A stretch of DNA of 64,000 bases. Source: Ectobacillus sp. JY-23 (GTDB taxonomy: Bacteria; Bacillota; Bacilli; Bacillales; Bacillaceae_G). Below, piece by piece: positions 1-10,184 of this stretch. Under the pieces are notes generated by a model. That model searched no databases, had not been told where the DNA came from, and was given only the letters and a program-made list of their open reading frames with translations. A program made the translations under genes and the position numbers. The stretch is taken from the NCBI RefSeq assembly GCF_023022965.1, contig NZ_CP095462.1, positions 1,240,001 through 1,304,000 of the forward strand. The letters run 5' to 3'. The stretch's first letter is position 1; every line of letters starts with the position of its first letter.

Positions 1-571
1 AAGCTGTAAGAGGATTAATGCAAGCATTTACAATTAACTTATGTTGCATGACCTGTTTCCAGTCAAGCTCTTCTAACACGGTGAAAGCGGATGTAAAACA
101 AGCTAAAAACGAAGTGAAATCCATAGAGTCCCCTTGTACAATACCAAACTTCGTTACTCCTTGTCCGGTATGCTCCACTTCATTTCCGCTCACCTTTTTT
201 GCCCCATGCTCCACAATGGCAACCGCTATGCTCTTTTGTATAGTTTGCATTGCACTAAGGTGTCCCATGCCATTTTGCGCAAAAATAATTCGTTTGCTTT
301 CACACTCAGACAGCAAAGGTAATAAATCTGTTATATGATACTGCTTTGTAGCAACCAGTAAAAACTCATCAGCGGGTAACTCTTCTCCCAACACTTTTGC
401 TTTTACTGCTGTTGTTTCTGCCTTTCCTGACGTATAACAAACAATACCTTGTTCTTGTATTAAGTCCGCTTGTTTTAACGTACGAGTATACATAGTAACT
501 TGCGCATGTTTCCCTAAATAAAATCCAAACAATAGCCCTACAGCTCCAGCTCCAACAATACCAATCTTCAT
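1..571 (-). CDS. panE: 2-dehydropantoate 2-reductase (partial, C-terminus off the window)
   Basis: The gene reads leftward off the window edge, so only the first 190 or so residues are present. The protein begins MKIGIVGAGAVGLL, a Rossmann GxGxxG NADP site, and later has an FAQNG stretch, as in ketopantoate reductases (ApbA/PanE). The family reduces 2-dehydropantoate to pantoate in the cytoplasm, a step of pantothenate and CoA synthesis; coaD, a later CoA gene, is at 8332. A GAGGTGG ribosome site precedes the ATG at 571. It is divergent from ylbP, the arrangement around ylbQ in B. subtilis. The family call is firm; the paralogue cannot be settled from a partial sequence. Confidence 0.85.
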   Translation of the reverse strand, partial: MKIGIVGAGAVGLLFGFYLGKHAQVTMYTRTLKQADLIQEQGIVCYTSGKAETTAVKAKVLGEELPADEFLLVATKQYHITDLLPLLSECESKRIIFAQNGMGHLSAMQTIQKSIAVAIVEHGAKKVSGNEVEHTGQGVTKFGIVQGDSMDFTSFLACFTSAFTVLEELDWKQVMQHKLIVNACINPLTA

Positions 572-669
572 CTGACCACCTCATATTGTATTAAAACTCA
601 CATTCATCTGCATTCATTTTAACATGCCTAAAATTCTGAAATATACGTGAAAATTTATGCGACATACGC

Positions 670-675
670 TATAAT
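670..675 (+). promoter_or_regulatory. Possible -10 box for ylbP
   Basis: A perfect TATAAT lies 55 bases before the ylbP start in very AT-rich sequence. The hexamer 17 bases upstream (GTGAAA) is a poor -35, so the call rests on the -10 alone. Confidence 0.35.
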
Positions 676-729
676 ATAAATATAAATATTTTTATTTTTC
701 TATATTTTAAGACAAAAGGACGTGACAAT

Positions 730-1170
730 ATGTACATTCCAAAGGTAGAGCGCCTGCTCGTCAATTATAAAACACTTGAAGAGTTTAAAAAGTTTAAACG
801 CTACGGGGAACAAGAGCTTTCTATGCTTGAAGATTTACAAGCAAATATTATTGAAGATAATAGTGAATCACCCTTCTACGGCATATATTTCGGAGAATCA
901 CTTGTAGCGCGCATGAGCCTCTATGAAACAGAAGATTATATAGAGCTATACAAATTGGAAGTTTTGCCTACTCTTCAGCGCAAAGGGTTTGGAAGCGCTC
1001 TCGTAGACTATGCAAAGAGCTTACGACAACCTATTAAAACAATTGCCCGTGTACAATCTGAACTGTTTTGGGAAAAGCAAGGATTTGAAAAGGTCGTCAT
1101 CAAAGATGCACCGTTTTATATATGGCGTCCCCAGCCAAACGTTGATGCAGTAAGCGGCGAGAGTGCTTAA
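730..1170 (+). CDS. ylbP: GNAT family N-acetyltransferase YlbP
   Basis: A 146-residue GNAT-fold protein. The acetyl-CoA loop region is visible as LPTLQRKGFGSALVDYAK around residues 79-96, matching the Q/RxxGxG/A signature. The substrate is unknown. It lies between panE and rsfA, the position of ylbP in B. subtilis, which supports the orthologue name. An AAAGGACGTGACA stretch before the ATG supplies the ribosome site. It shares a bidirectional terminator with the convergent rsfA-type gene. The family is firm; no specific acceptor can be inferred. Confidence 0.8.
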   Translation: MYIPKVERLLVNYKTLEEFKKFKRYGEQELSMLEDLQANIIEDNSESPFYGIYFGESLVARMSLYETEDYIELYKLEVLPTLQRKGFGSALVDYAKSLRQPIKTIARVQSELFWEKQGFEKVVIKDAPFYIWRPQPNVDAVSGESA

Positions 1171-1171
1171 G

Positions 1172-1212
1172 CAAAAAAAGAACAGCCCAATGTGGGCTGT
1201 TCTTTATTTTTC
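1172..1212. terminator. Bidirectional terminator between ylbP and rsfA
   Basis: An inverted repeat (AAGAACAGCCCA / TGGGCTGTTCTT, loop ATG) has an A-run on its left and a T-run on its right. It can therefore end both convergent transcripts. Its right side overlaps the stop of the minus-strand gene. Confidence 0.8.
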
Positions 1213-1740
1213 GACCTTCTCAAGAGTGTCTCTGCTCCGCAATAGTTGTATACTTTCACTTTTATCAGGCGATACTACACTTCGTCGTTGATCTAGATAG
1301 GCAAATAGCGTTTTATATTCTTGTTCATATACGGAAAGCTGTTTAGACAGTTCTTGCTTTTCTTTTTCCAACCGCTCCGCTTTCGCTTCTAACTGCTGGA
1401 TACGCTGAAATAGTCCGGAAGACAACTCTTGCTCCGGTTGATAATTTTGTAAAAACGCAATGACATCAGCCAAAGTTAATGACCGTCGTTCTGTTACAAT
1501 CACTTCCTCAGCTGCAGTACCTTTACGTTGGCTTTTTGCCTCATCGATTTGCTCTTTATACTGTTTTCGAACCGTTGAGTTCCATCGAAATCCGCAGGCA
1601 GCCGGCGTTCTAGATAAACTGCGTCCCACTTCCTTAAAGGCGGAGAGCTGTGTTCCATTTTCACGTATATGGCGCAATACAACTTCAGCCAACAGCAAAT
1701 CTTCATCTTCTGTCCAAGCATCCTGACGCGTCGTAGCCAA
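1204..1740 (-). CDS. ylbO: RsfA-family prespore transcription factor (YlbO-like)
   Basis: A 178-residue protein beginning [20 protein letters not shown], the Myb/SANT-like N-terminus of the RsfA family, which tunes sigma-F dependent genes in the forespore. Residues 60-110 are basic and variable, followed by a coiled coil rich in Glu/Lys (about residues 110-160: [19 protein letters not shown]). The start is taken as TTG at 1740 because GGGAGGG lies just upstream and the family begins at this motif; an ATG at 1806 would add 22 hydrophobic residues that relatives lack. Position next to ylbP suggests the YlbO paralogue rather than RsfA itself. Confidence 0.8.
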   Translation of the reverse strand: MATTRQDAWTEDEDLLLAEVVLRHIRENGTQLSAFKEVGRSLSRTPAACGFRWNSTVRKQYKEQIDEAKSQRKGTAAEEVIVTERRSLTLADVIAFLQNYQPEQELSSGLFQRIQQLEAKAERLEKEKQELSKQLSVYEQEYKTLFAYLDQRRSVVSPDKSESIQLLRSRDTLEKVEK

Positions 1741-2075
1741 TTCTATCCCTCCCAGCACATTTTTACTTACAACATATGCAACTGCTAGAAGAGATAGAAT
1801 ATACATTACTGATATTTTTAGATAGAAGAGAAGAACAGAGTGTATATGGTTACAATCAAAGTGGCAGTCATGTGTGTTACGCGAAGCCTCCTTGCACCCT
1901 TGCTTCGCTATTTCTTTAATGTTTAAACACTTTTTACATATACACGCACGTAAGATACCCTCTAGATTTCTAACACTATCTTTCCATGTCTTCTATACCT
2001 AAAAAAGGGTTGCACTTTTGAACAATTTTCTTGCTAGCAAAACACTATCAATTGCCCAAGTGCCTGTAGATGGCG
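1741..2075. other. Intergenic stretch, nothing clear
   Basis: About 335 bases between the enoyl-CoA hydratase-family gene and the rsfA-type gene, which point the same way. I see no strong hairpin, no start with a ribosome site and no recognisable promoter except AT-rich patches. Confidence 0.5.
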
Positions 2076-2822
2076 TTACTTTTTCAAAAAAGTTGCTACA
2101 GCACAATGATGCGATTCTCCTTCCCACAAAACAGCGCACTCACGTATTTCCTGTTGCATCCGTTCTGCAAGATTACTCGCTTGCCATTTCCGGATAGCAA
2201 CACGTTTATACGCTGTTAGTACCTCTGCATGTTGTACAAATGCATCTTGTAGCCATTCTGTACAAAACGAAGATTCGCTCTGAAAGACACCATTTAGAAA
2301 ACCGATTGTTTCTGCTTCTTTCGCCGTATAGCGCCGTGCAGACCAAAGCATTTGCATTGCTTTATCATACGGAAGCTTTTCAAGTAGCATAGAAGCACCG
2401 CCCCATCCGGTCGTGATTGCTAAATCACCTTGCACAAATCCAAGCTTCGCTTCCGGAACGGCAAAGCGATAATCACAAGCCGTCGCAATTTCACAGCCAC
2501 CTCCGATAGCAATGCCGTTTATGAATGCAATAGTAGGTTTTGGAAACGTCATAAGTTTATATAACACACGTCCCATTTTTGCCAGCATTTCATATGCCTG
2601 CGCTTCTGTCTTTAAAGCATGGAATACACGCAGGTCGCCACCTGCACAAAAAGAGGACTCACTACCAGTAATAATAAGTGCACGCTCTTCCCCGTTCCTT
2701 TCCGTCTCCAATATTTCCTCAAGTACATGCATCACATCATAATCGATTGCATTTCTACACGCGGGCCGGTTTAATCTTACCCATAAAAAGCCATTTTTAC
2801 GTTGTACAATTACCTTTTTCAT
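2076..2822 (-). CDS. Enoyl-CoA hydratase/isomerase family protein
   Basis: A 248-residue crotonase-fold protein. The oxyanion-hole segments are visible: SSFCAGGDLRVF near residues 55-67 and INGIAIGGGCEIATACDYRFA near 104-124. The first catalytic Glu of true hydratases falls at Gly/Cys-Glu in the GGGCE segment, while the second region reads GWGGASMLL. The substrate could be a fatty acyl, isobutyryl or amino-acid derived CoA ester and cannot be chosen from sequence. An AAGGGGTGATAGG site precedes the ATG. It sits beside rpmF and ylbN but is separated from them by a terminator, so it is probably a separate unit. Confidence 0.75.
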   Translation of the reverse strand: MKKVIVQRKNGFLWVRLNRPACRNAIDYDVMHVLEEILETERNGEERALIITGSESSFCAGGDLRVFHALKTEAQAYEMLAKMGRVLYKLMTFPKPTIAFINGIAIGGGCEIATACDYRFAVPEAKLGFVQGDLAITTGWGGASMLLEKLPYDKAMQMLWSARRYTAKEAETIGFLNGVFQSESSFCTEWLQDAFVQHAEVLTAYKRVAIRKWQASNLAERMQQEIRECAVLWEGESHHCAVATFLKK

Positions 2823-2905
2823 CCTATCACCCCTTATATGAATTATAGCGTTCTTATAAGAGGAGAGATATATAATTGTTTCTTATAAAGGCAGCAATAA
2901 ATAAA

Positions 2906-2934
2906 AAGCGCAGAGGAAATAATCCTCTGCGCTT
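2906..2934 (-). terminator. Terminator after rpmF
   Basis: A 12-base-pair stem (AAGCGCAGAGGA / TCCTCTGCGCTT) with a 5-base loop. Read on the minus strand it is followed by TTTTTATTTATT, ending the ylbN-rpmF transcript. Confidence 0.85.
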
Positions 2935-2941
2935 ACCAGCA

Positions 2942-3115
2942 TTAGTTGCTGATTACTTCTTTACCTTTGTAAGTTCCGCATGCTTTGCATACACGGTGAC
3001 TTAATTTCATTTCACCGCAGTTTGGGCATTCTACCATACCTGGCACTGCCAATTTGAAGTGCGTGCGACGCTTTCTTTTTACTGTTTTAGAAGTTCTTCT
3101 AAAAGGTACAGCCAT
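2942..3115 (-). CDS. rpmF: 50S ribosomal protein bL32
   Basis: A 57-residue protein starting [19 protein letters not shown], the bL32 N-terminus. Two Cys pairs (CPNC at residues 27-30 and CKAC near 40-43) form the zinc site of the zinc-binding paralogue. The start at 3115 has an AGGTGGGA site just upstream. It lies 56 bases after ylbN in the usual ylbN-rpmF pair and ends at a strong terminator. Confidence 0.97.
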   Translation of the reverse strand: MAVPFRRTSKTVKRKRRTHFKLAVPGMVECPNCGEMKLSHRVCKACGTYKGKEVISN

Positions 3116-3171
3116 TATTCCCACCTCCTTAAAAGAGAGAGTTAGTATCATTGAAGGCCTCGACCGGTCTT

Positions 3172-3672
3172 CTACTTCTTGTCAAAAAACTTTGCAAGTC
3201 CTTCCAAACGAGGATCAATTTTCTCTGTCTTCTCATCTTCTGAAATTACTTGCCAGCCTTGACCTTGTGTCGGTGCTCCGTCTGATGCTGTCTCACTGAA
3301 AATCTGCATAGGTATTTCCAGAAGTATATTTTCCTTAATTACAGGTAGTAAGTCAAGTACTTCTCCTTGTAAATAATGAATGTTTGCATCAGCTTCATAT
3401 GCTTCTTGTGAAGCTAAGAACACCTCGGTTGTTTGAATGTCAAAAGGGAGCGGTACATCTACTAACGTTCTAGAACAAGGTAATATCATCGTACCTTGAA
3501 TGCGCAAATGAAATGTGTACTTACTCGCTCCGAGGTCCGCTTTCCCGCTCACCTTAACAGGTGATAAGTCGCGTACTTCCGGCCAGTCTTGCAAATCATC
3601 AAACTGCACTGTTTCGTCAAACGTAAGCCCTTTGCTTCGGTATTTGTTTAATTGATGGATTGACCATTTCAT
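3172..3672 (-). CDS. ylbN: YceD family protein YlbN (DUF177)
   Basis: A 166-residue protein of the DUF177/YceD family, almost always encoded directly before rpmF; its E. coli relative is tied to 23S rRNA synthesis or processing. The family pattern is visible in [28 protein letters not shown], a sheet-rich core with one central Cys, though the second Cys pair of some relatives is absent. An AGGGGTGA site precedes the ATG. It is divergent from tmcAL across 149 bases. The biochemical role is unproven. Confidence 0.85.
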   Translation of the reverse strand: MKWSIHQLNKYRSKGLTFDETVQFDDLQDWPEVRDLSPVKVSGKADLGASKYTFHLRIQGTMILPCSRTLVDVPLPFDIQTTEVFLASQEAYEADANIHYLQGEVLDLLPVIKENILLEIPMQIFSETASDGAPTQGQGWQVISEDEKTEKIDPRLEGLAKFFDKK

Positions 3673-3821
3673 AAAATCACCCCTAAGGCAACAAAGAAAA
3701 TTATATCGAGCAATTATGTATTTGTCAATATTTTTTCTTTACACTATAATGTAGTTATTATCAGGCAATATATACAATAACATGATTACAAATAAAAACT
3801 CAACAGAAAGGAGAGAATGCT

Positions 3822-5021
3822 TTGAAAGCCGCAGGTGTAATTGTTGAATATAACCCGTTTCATAACGGCCACGCCTATCATCTGGATCAAACCAAAAAGA
3901 TTACTAATGCTGATGTTGTCATAGCAGCCATGAGCGGTTCATTTTTACAACGCGGTGAACCTGCTCTTGTTTCAAAATGGACGAGAACCAAGATGGCATT
4001 GGCGGGCGGTGCTGATGTTGTTGTTGAAATACCTTATGCTTTTTCCACACAGCATGCACAAACGTTCGCAAGAGGCGCCATTTCTATACTAGACGCGCTA
4101 CAGGTAAAGGAAATTTGCTTCGGCAGCGAAATTGGTAACATCGCTCCTTTTTATCAAGCTTTGCAAGAAAGAAGAACTCGTATAGAGGCTCTCAATCAAG
4201 CACTGCAGCAAAAAGTCGAAACAGGCGTTAGCTATCCCAAAGCCCTCTCTGACGCTTATAAGAATATCGGCATTGACAGCTTGGATCTTTCCAAACCTAA
4301 TAACATTCTCGGTTTTCATTATATTGAACAAATACAAGAGCAAGGAAGTAGCATACAAGCGCACACCGTCGAACGTTTAAACGCACAATACCATGATACA
4401 ACATTTTCCTCCTCTTCTATAGCGAGTGCAACAAGCATCCGTAAGCATCTGCAAACGTCTCCAATTGAAGACGCGAGCGGGGTCATGCCTCTTGCAACAA
4501 AAATGGAATTACAGGCATACCAACAAACCTACGGATTGCTTCATATGTGGGAGCACTACTTCCATCTGTTAAAATACAAACTGCTCATTATGTCCGCAGA
4601 GCAATTACGTGGCATCTACGAAGCTGAGGAAGGGCTGGAAAATCGCTTGTTGCATGCCATTCAGCAAGCAACGTCTTTTGAAAATTTGATGCAAACCATT
4701 AAAACAAAGCGTTATACATGGACCAGATTGCAGCGGCTATGCTTACATACGTTAACACATGCGACAAAAGATGAAATGAATCTCGCGGATACAGCTCCCT
4801 ATATCCGTCTCCTAGGCATGTCAAAGACCGGACAAGCTTATATATCAAGTATTAAAAAAAATATTCCAATTCCTCTTTTGTCCCATAGCAAGCACTCTCA
4901 TCCTTTACTTAACTTGGATATACGAGCAAGCGCCGTGTATTATGCTATTTTACCCGAACCGTTCCGTTCTCACGCATTAAAACAAGAATATGTACAACAC
5001 CCTATTCGATGGAATATATAA
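3822..5021 (+). CDS. tmcAL: tRNA(Met) cytidine acetate ligase TmcAL (YlbM)
   Basis: A 399-residue nucleotidyltransferase-fold protein starting MKAAGVIVEYNPFHNGHAYHL. The HNGH motif at residues 15-18 is the HIGH-like ATP site. The family activates acetate with ATP and acetylates the wobble C34 of elongator tRNA-Met. The start codon is TTG at 3822, with AAAGGAGAG upstream and the conserved N-terminus beginning here. Length fits the family (about 400-415 residues). It is divergent from ylbN-rpmF, as in B. subtilis, and ends before a hairpin it shares with ylbL. Confidence 0.9.
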   Translation: MKAAGVIVEYNPFHNGHAYHLDQTKKITNADVVIAAMSGSFLQRGEPALVSKWTRTKMALAGGADVVVEIPYAFSTQHAQTFARGAISILDALQVKEICFGSEIGNIAPFYQALQERRTRIEALNQALQQKVETGVSYPKALSDAYKNIGIDSLDLSKPNNILGFHYIEQIQEQGSSIQAHTVERLNAQYHDTTFSSSSIASATSIRKHLQTSPIEDASGVMPLATKMELQAYQQTYGLLHMWEHYFHLLKYKLLIMSAEQLRGIYEAEEGLENRLLHAIQQATSFENLMQTIKTKRYTWTRLQRLCLHTLTHATKDEMNLADTAPYIRLLGMSKTGQAYISSIKKNIPIPLLSHSKHSHPLLNLDIRASAVYYAILPEPFRSHALKQEYVQHPIRWNI

Positions 5022-5165
5022 GGCTACCAATTTGCCTATAATGATTTCTGTTTAGGTAAGGAGAGAATCACATGATATGGAAAGCCACCATGTGACATCT
5101 TATTTGTTTACATGAAACTTGGTTAAGCTTTCACGTCCATTTTTACTATAGCCGAGAAAATTACT

Positions 5166-5193
5166 AGGGTGTCCTATCATTTGAGGACACCCT
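5166..5193. terminator. Hairpin between tmcAL and ylbL
   Basis: A perfect 10-base-pair stem (AGGGTGTCCT / AGGACACCCT) with an 8-base loop between convergent genes. Only short T-rich tracts flank it (TTTG on the plus side), so it is a moderate terminator for either strand. Confidence 0.65.
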
Positions 5194-5227
5194 TTGTTCC
5201 AAATATAAGAAAGCATATTTCTTAGAG

Positions 5228-6259
5228 TTAGTCCGCTTGTTCCGGTGGTAATTGATTCAAGTAAGTTAATGCATCATCTAGCACATCTACAGGTACAATC
5301 TTCATTTTACTTCCTATATCTTTTGCAGTTTTAACTGCTTCTTGATAATTAGAACTCTTATTTCCCTTTTCATTTGGTGCAAAAAAAATGTCTGCTCCTG
5401 CTGTGTCTGCCGCAATTACTTTTTGTGAAATTCCACCAATTGGTCCTACTTCACCTTTTGCATTGATTGTTCCTGTTCCTGCTACTTCGTATCCTTTTGT
5501 TAAATCAGCTTCGGTTAATTGATTATAAATCTCCAACGTGAACATCATACCTGCTGAAGGTCCACCAATGCGATGAGCATCTATTTTAACATCGGGACTT
5601 ACTTTTAGTTTTTGATCTGTTGTAATTTGCACACCCACTCCTACTCGATTAGCCTCTCCTTGTATAGGTGCGAGCCCCAGTGTGGCATACTCCTTTTTTC
5701 CCTGTCTTTCAAATTCAATCTTTACTTTCTCTCCACTTCTTTTTCCTTTGACATAAGCGATAAATTCATCTGCTGTATGAAGCTCTTTACCATCTATTGC
5801 AGTTAGACGGTCTCCAATTTCAAGTTTTCCCTTGGCCGGCATATTGTCAGCAACAGAAACAACCAACACGCCACGATTTTCAAATTCAACCGATTTTCCA
5901 GCATATTGATAAGCATTATATATAGCTGCTGTTTGTGACTCTTGCATTAAGTGCAGTTGACGAAACTGATACTCCGCATCGTTTTCCTCTTTCCCCAGGA
6001 TTGCTTCCTTTGGATAAATCTCCTGATAGCGGTCTAGTTTAGCTGCTATGTAACTCGTAATACTAGCACGAGACATGGAAACCGTGACTAACATAAAGTC
6101 ACCTTCCTCTTTATAGCCTCCCTCTACCTTCACATACGGTTTTAGATCTTCTGCCAAACCAGGCTTTGTAATGTAGTAAGGAAGCGGTACATACATAACA
6201 GCAAACGCCAATATAACAGCAAACATAAAAACAGTAACATAACGCAGTCGCTTAAACAT
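5228..6259 (-). CDS. ylbL: PDZ-containing Lon-like serine protease YlbL
   Basis: A 343-residue membrane-anchored protease. Residues 6-25 form one transmembrane segment (VTVFMFAVILAFAVMYVPL). A PDZ domain covers about residues 120-200 (NRGVLVVSVADNMPAKGKLEIGD). The Lon-type C-terminal domain has the Ser-Lys dyad: Ser in GGPSAGMMF and Lys in GGISQKVIAA. In B. subtilis YlbL works with CtpA in clearing a DNA-damage division inhibitor. The start at 6259 is chosen because GGAGAACC precedes it and the protein begins with the anchor; the reading frame is open further upstream. It overlaps the ylbK stop by 8 bases, suggesting coupling. Confidence 0.88.
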   Translation of the reverse strand: MFKRLRYVTVFMFAVILAFAVMYVPLPYYITKPGLAEDLKPYVKVEGGYKEEGDFMLVTVSMSRASITSYIAAKLDRYQEIYPKEAILGKEENDAEYQFRQLHLMQESQTAAIYNAYQYAGKSVEFENRGVLVVSVADNMPAKGKLEIGDRLTAIDGKELHTADEFIAYVKGKRSGEKVKIEFERQGKKEYATLGLAPIQGEANRVGVGVQITTDQKLKVSPDVKIDAHRIGGPSAGMMFTLEIYNQLTEADLTKGYEVAGTGTINAKGEVGPIGGISQKVIAADTAGADIFFAPNEKGNKSSNYQEAVKTAKDIGSKMKIVPVDVLDDALTYLNQLPPEQAD

Positions 6260-7052
6260 GATGGTTCTCCTTCCACTTTTCAATTCGTTGTTGAATCTCA
6301 TGGATATGTTTCATCGCCTCTTCTTCTCCTGCACGAATGATATCTTCAATGTTTGTAAAGGCGCGCGAACTGAAATTCTCAACAGCAGGGCACATCATTA
6401 AGTCTGAAGCAACTTTACGATGATGCACAAGTTCATGCTGCATAATTTCAATGCTTTGCATAATCACATCAAAAATAGAAGTTACCTCGCCGTTCACCTT
6501 TCCTGAAGAAACATCTACAGCAATAATTATATCTGCTCCTAGACTTTTGGCAACTGATACAGGGATACGATCAATCACCCCGCCATCGACAAGCAAGCGA
6601 TTATCTATCTTCTCCGGCACAAAAATGCCAGGAATCGAAATACTGGCACGAACAGCTGGGGCAATCGGACCTTCTGTAAAAACCACTTTTTCGCCGCTTA
6701 ATATATCAGTGGCGACGACAGCCGTCGGAATGTCCAATTCTTCCAGCCTTTTATTATATGTGAACATGGCTATCATATCTTTTACTCTCTTACCTGCTAC
6801 AAAACCCATTTTAGGAACGGTAAAATCCAAATAATACTTTCGTTTAAACAATTGAGCGATTCGATATAATCGCTCAACATCACAGCCAGCTGCATAAAAC
6901 GTAGCCACCAGTGCACCCATACTACTTCCCGCTATCATATCAATTGCAATACCGGCTTCCTTTAAAACCTTAATTACTCCAACATGGGCAAACCCTTTTG
7001 CGCCCCCTGAGCCTAAAGCAAGACCAATTTTTGGCTCTCTCACTGCACTCAC
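6252..7052 (-). CDS. ylbK: Patatin-like phospholipase family protein YlbK
   Basis: A patatin-fold hydrolase of about 266 residues. The oxyanion-hole motif GSGGAKG is at residues 14-20, the nucleophile motif GSSMG near 42-46, and the catalytic Asp in VDGGVIDR near 151-157. These complete the Ser-Asp dyad. The lipid substrate is unknown. The start is either GTG at 7052 or GTG at 7043 (just before REPKIGLALG); both have weak ribosome sites. It is translationally linked to ylbL (8-base overlap) and divergent from ylbJ. Confidence 0.85.
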   Translation of the reverse strand: MSAVREPKIGLALGSGGAKGFAHVGVIKVLKEAGIAIDMIAGSSMGALVATFYAAGCDVERLYRIAQLFKRKYYLDFTVPKMGFVAGKRVKDMIAMFTYNKRLEELDIPTAVVATDILSGEKVVFTEGPIAPAVRASISIPGIFVPEKIDNRLLVDGGVIDRIPVSVAKSLGADIIIAVDVSSGKVNGEVTSIFDVIMQSIEIMQHELVHHRKVASDLMMCPAVENFSSRAFTNIEDIIRAGEEEAMKHIHEIQQRIEKWKENHHV

Positions 7053-7145
7053 CCTTTTCCTGTATATATTCTATCTTATGGTCTAAAGCTTGCCCCTATC
7101 CTCGTATACTAATAATGAGAGCTTGGACAAAACGGGGGGAGTTTC

Positions 7146-8310
7146 ATGCGTTCTAAAATACAAACGGTGCTTATGGCCGGCACCATTTCACTTTTGACCG
7201 CTTCACTCATCACAAATCCGCAGGCGTGTTTAGAAGCTTCTGTACGCGGTCTTGATATGTGGTGGAAAGTGGTTTTTCCTTCTTTACTGCCTTTTTTTAT
7301 TGCATCAGAGTTATTGATTGGACTGGGCGTTGTAAACTTTATCGGCGTATTGCTCGAGCCATTTATGCGACCCCTTTTTCGTGTGCCAGGTACAGGAGGG
7401 TTTGTCTGGGCTATGGGGATGGCCTCAGGATTTCCTTCAGGTGCGAAACTGAGTGCGAGATTAAGACAGACTAAACAAATGACACAAATTGAAGCAGAGC
7501 GCCTTGTTTCCTTTACAAACTCATCCAATCCTCTCTTTATCTTTGGCGCAGTCTCCGTAGGTTTTTTTGCTAATGCCAAGCTGGGCATTTTATTAGCAGC
7601 AGCCCACTACATCAGCAACTTACTTGTAGGACTGATGATGCGTTTTCATGGTCACAAAGAAGAAGCAAGCCGAGATAAAAAACAAACAGCTTCTTTACAA
7701 AAAGCTTTTAGTGCCTTACACCGCAAGCGTTTAGAAGATACGCGTCCCATCGGAAAAATGATTGGCGATGCGATTTCTTCTTCTGTCCAAACTTTGTTAA
7801 TGATCGGTGGGTTTATCATTTTATTTTCTGTACTTAATAAAATGCTCAGTATTATCCAATTTACAACACTATTTAGCTACGGTATTGAGTATATTCTTCA
7901 CACGCTTCATGTCTCAACTTCTTTAAGCGCACCCATTCTTGCCGGCATCTTTGAAATTACACTTGGCAACCAGCTTACAAGTCAGGCACAAGCACCACTT
8001 CTGCATCAAGCAATGATTGCTAGCTTTATTTTGGCCTTTAGCGGCTTATCCGTTCAAGCACAGGTTGCCAGTATTTTAGCAGAGACAGACATTCGCTTTA
8101 AGCCATATTTTATTGCTCGAGTTGTCCAAAGCCTTATCGCGCCTATATTAACACTTATTTTATGGAAACCTCTTTATGAAAAGCAATCTACCCATATAGG
8201 GGCCATTCCGGTCGTCGCACAGCCGGCCGCAGACACTTGGCATGTTTTATATACATACGGTCCTGCCATGACCTTGTTCTGTTTATATGTATATGTGTTG
8301 TTACTAGTTC

Positions 8311-8321
<11 letters not shown>
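7146..8321 (+). CDS. ylbJ: Sporulation integral membrane protein YlbJ
   Basis: A 391-residue multi-spanning membrane protein of the YlbJ family, made in the mother cell (sigma-E in B. subtilis) and needed for heat-resistant spores. Two nucleoside-recognition-type Gate segments are visible: WWKVVFPSLLPFFIASELLIGLGV (about 37-60) and SVQTLLMIGGFIILFSVL (about 217-234), with SGFPSGAKL between. GGGGGAGTTTC precedes the ATG. It converges on coaD, and the two stop regions sit in one palindrome. Confidence 0.87.
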
Positions 8322-9386
<1,065 letters not shown>

Positions 9387-9499
9387 TCACTACCTTTTTC
9401 TTGTAATCCTACTTCATCCTAACATAAAAACAAGCAAATCAAAACAACGAGGTAGAAAATTTGGTACGTTGTGTATATCTTTCTATGTAATGGATAAAA

Positions 9500-9655
9500 A
9501 TAGACGTAACAACATCACTTGCGATGTTGTTGCCAACCGCGGAGAAGACTTACGTTCCCCATAAGTTCTTCCTCCGGTTTCTCCTCTCCCTTTGCCTTCT
9601 TGCTAGTGTTGCACTAGATTGAGAAGGACCCTGCTTAGGCAGGGTTTTTTTATTT
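9500..9655 (-). ncRNA. Structured 5' leader of rsmD (ylbH leader type)
   Basis: Read on the minus strand, this 318-base gap opens with four consecutive hairpins: 9628-9645 (GCAGGGT type, 7 bp), 9595-9627 (CCTTCT/AGAAGG enclosing CTAGTG/CACTAG), 9535-9579 (18-nt arms, imperfect), and 9508-9531 (AACAACATC/GATGTTGTT, perfect 9 bp). A conserved RNA element called the ylbH leader is known upstream of this gene in Bacillus. I match it by position and by dense structure, not by alignment. The outermost hairpin has a T-run only on the plus strand, so it could also terminate a plus-strand RNA. The rest of the gap (9387-9500) shows nothing clear. Confidence 0.6.
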
Positions 9656-9704
9656 TCACTTTTACAGTAAAATAAAAGTTGTTACTTAGAGGAGGATTGT
9701 TACT

Positions 9705-10094
9705 ATGATTCAACGCTTTATCGAGCTCGGAGAAGGCTATTCAGATTTATACGAACTTCTTGCAATTGCCAGAGCCAACGAATCACGCCTGGCACATATG
9801 CTTATGTTTACTACAAAAAAACAGAATCGTGATGTATGTTCACTTGCTGTCGTTCTTCATCCTACCACCCCGGGTGACTTTCAACCCCTTTACATATGTC
9901 GTGAAGGTATACCTGTCTTACCTGATAGAACAAGCAAACGTATACAGTTATTTGAAGAAACTGCACAACAACTGGACAAACCAATCATTACAATATCGGT
10001 AAAACCATCTGACACATTCGCAGAAACAACGTTATACTACAACCACCTTATCGCCATACTACGCCTAAACCACCTCATCCCACCTATGAAATAA
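9705..10094 (+). CDS. Conserved hypothetical protein (DUF7147-like)
   Basis: A 129-residue soluble protein starting MIQRFIELGEGYSDLYELL. Related Bacillus proteins carry the DUF7147 label and are sometimes called methylthioribose kinase, a name that nothing in this sequence supports. There is no kinase loop, signal peptide or membrane segment. Conserved-looking stretches are TPGDFQPLYICREGI and YYNHLIAILRLNHLIPPM. GAGGAGGATTG precedes the ATG. It is divergent from the rsmD leader and convergent with ylbG. The family assignment is from memory. Confidence 0.65.
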   Translation: MIQRFIELGEGYSDLYELLAIARANESRLAHMLMFTTKKQNRDVCSLAVVLHPTTPGDFQPLYICREGIPVLPDRTSKRIQLFEETAQQLDKPIITISVKPSDTFAETTLYYNHLIAILRLNHLIPPMK

Positions 10095-10130
10095 AAAAGC
10101 GGAGCGGACCGTTTAGGCACTGAACACTAC

Positions 10131-10184
10131 ATTAATATAAAGAAAAGCTCTGTGCGGTTGCACAGAGCTTTTCTTTATATTAAT
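10131..10184. terminator. Long convergent terminator (25-bp perfect stem)
   Basis: The arms 10131-10155 and 10160-10184 are perfect inverted repeats with a GGTT loop and a core GAAAAGCTCTGTGC. The right arm includes the ylbG stop codon. A- and T-rich ends let it act on both strands. Confidence 0.85.

Noticed and set aside
1460-1726. 88-codon plus-strand frame
   Set aside because: It is antisense to the rsfA-type gene, and its peptide has no recognisable features.
1995-2085. Open frame continuing past the enoyl-CoA hydratase stop in another phase
   Set aside because: About 27 codons open in the shifted frame, but the gene already has normal family length, so a frameshift is not needed.
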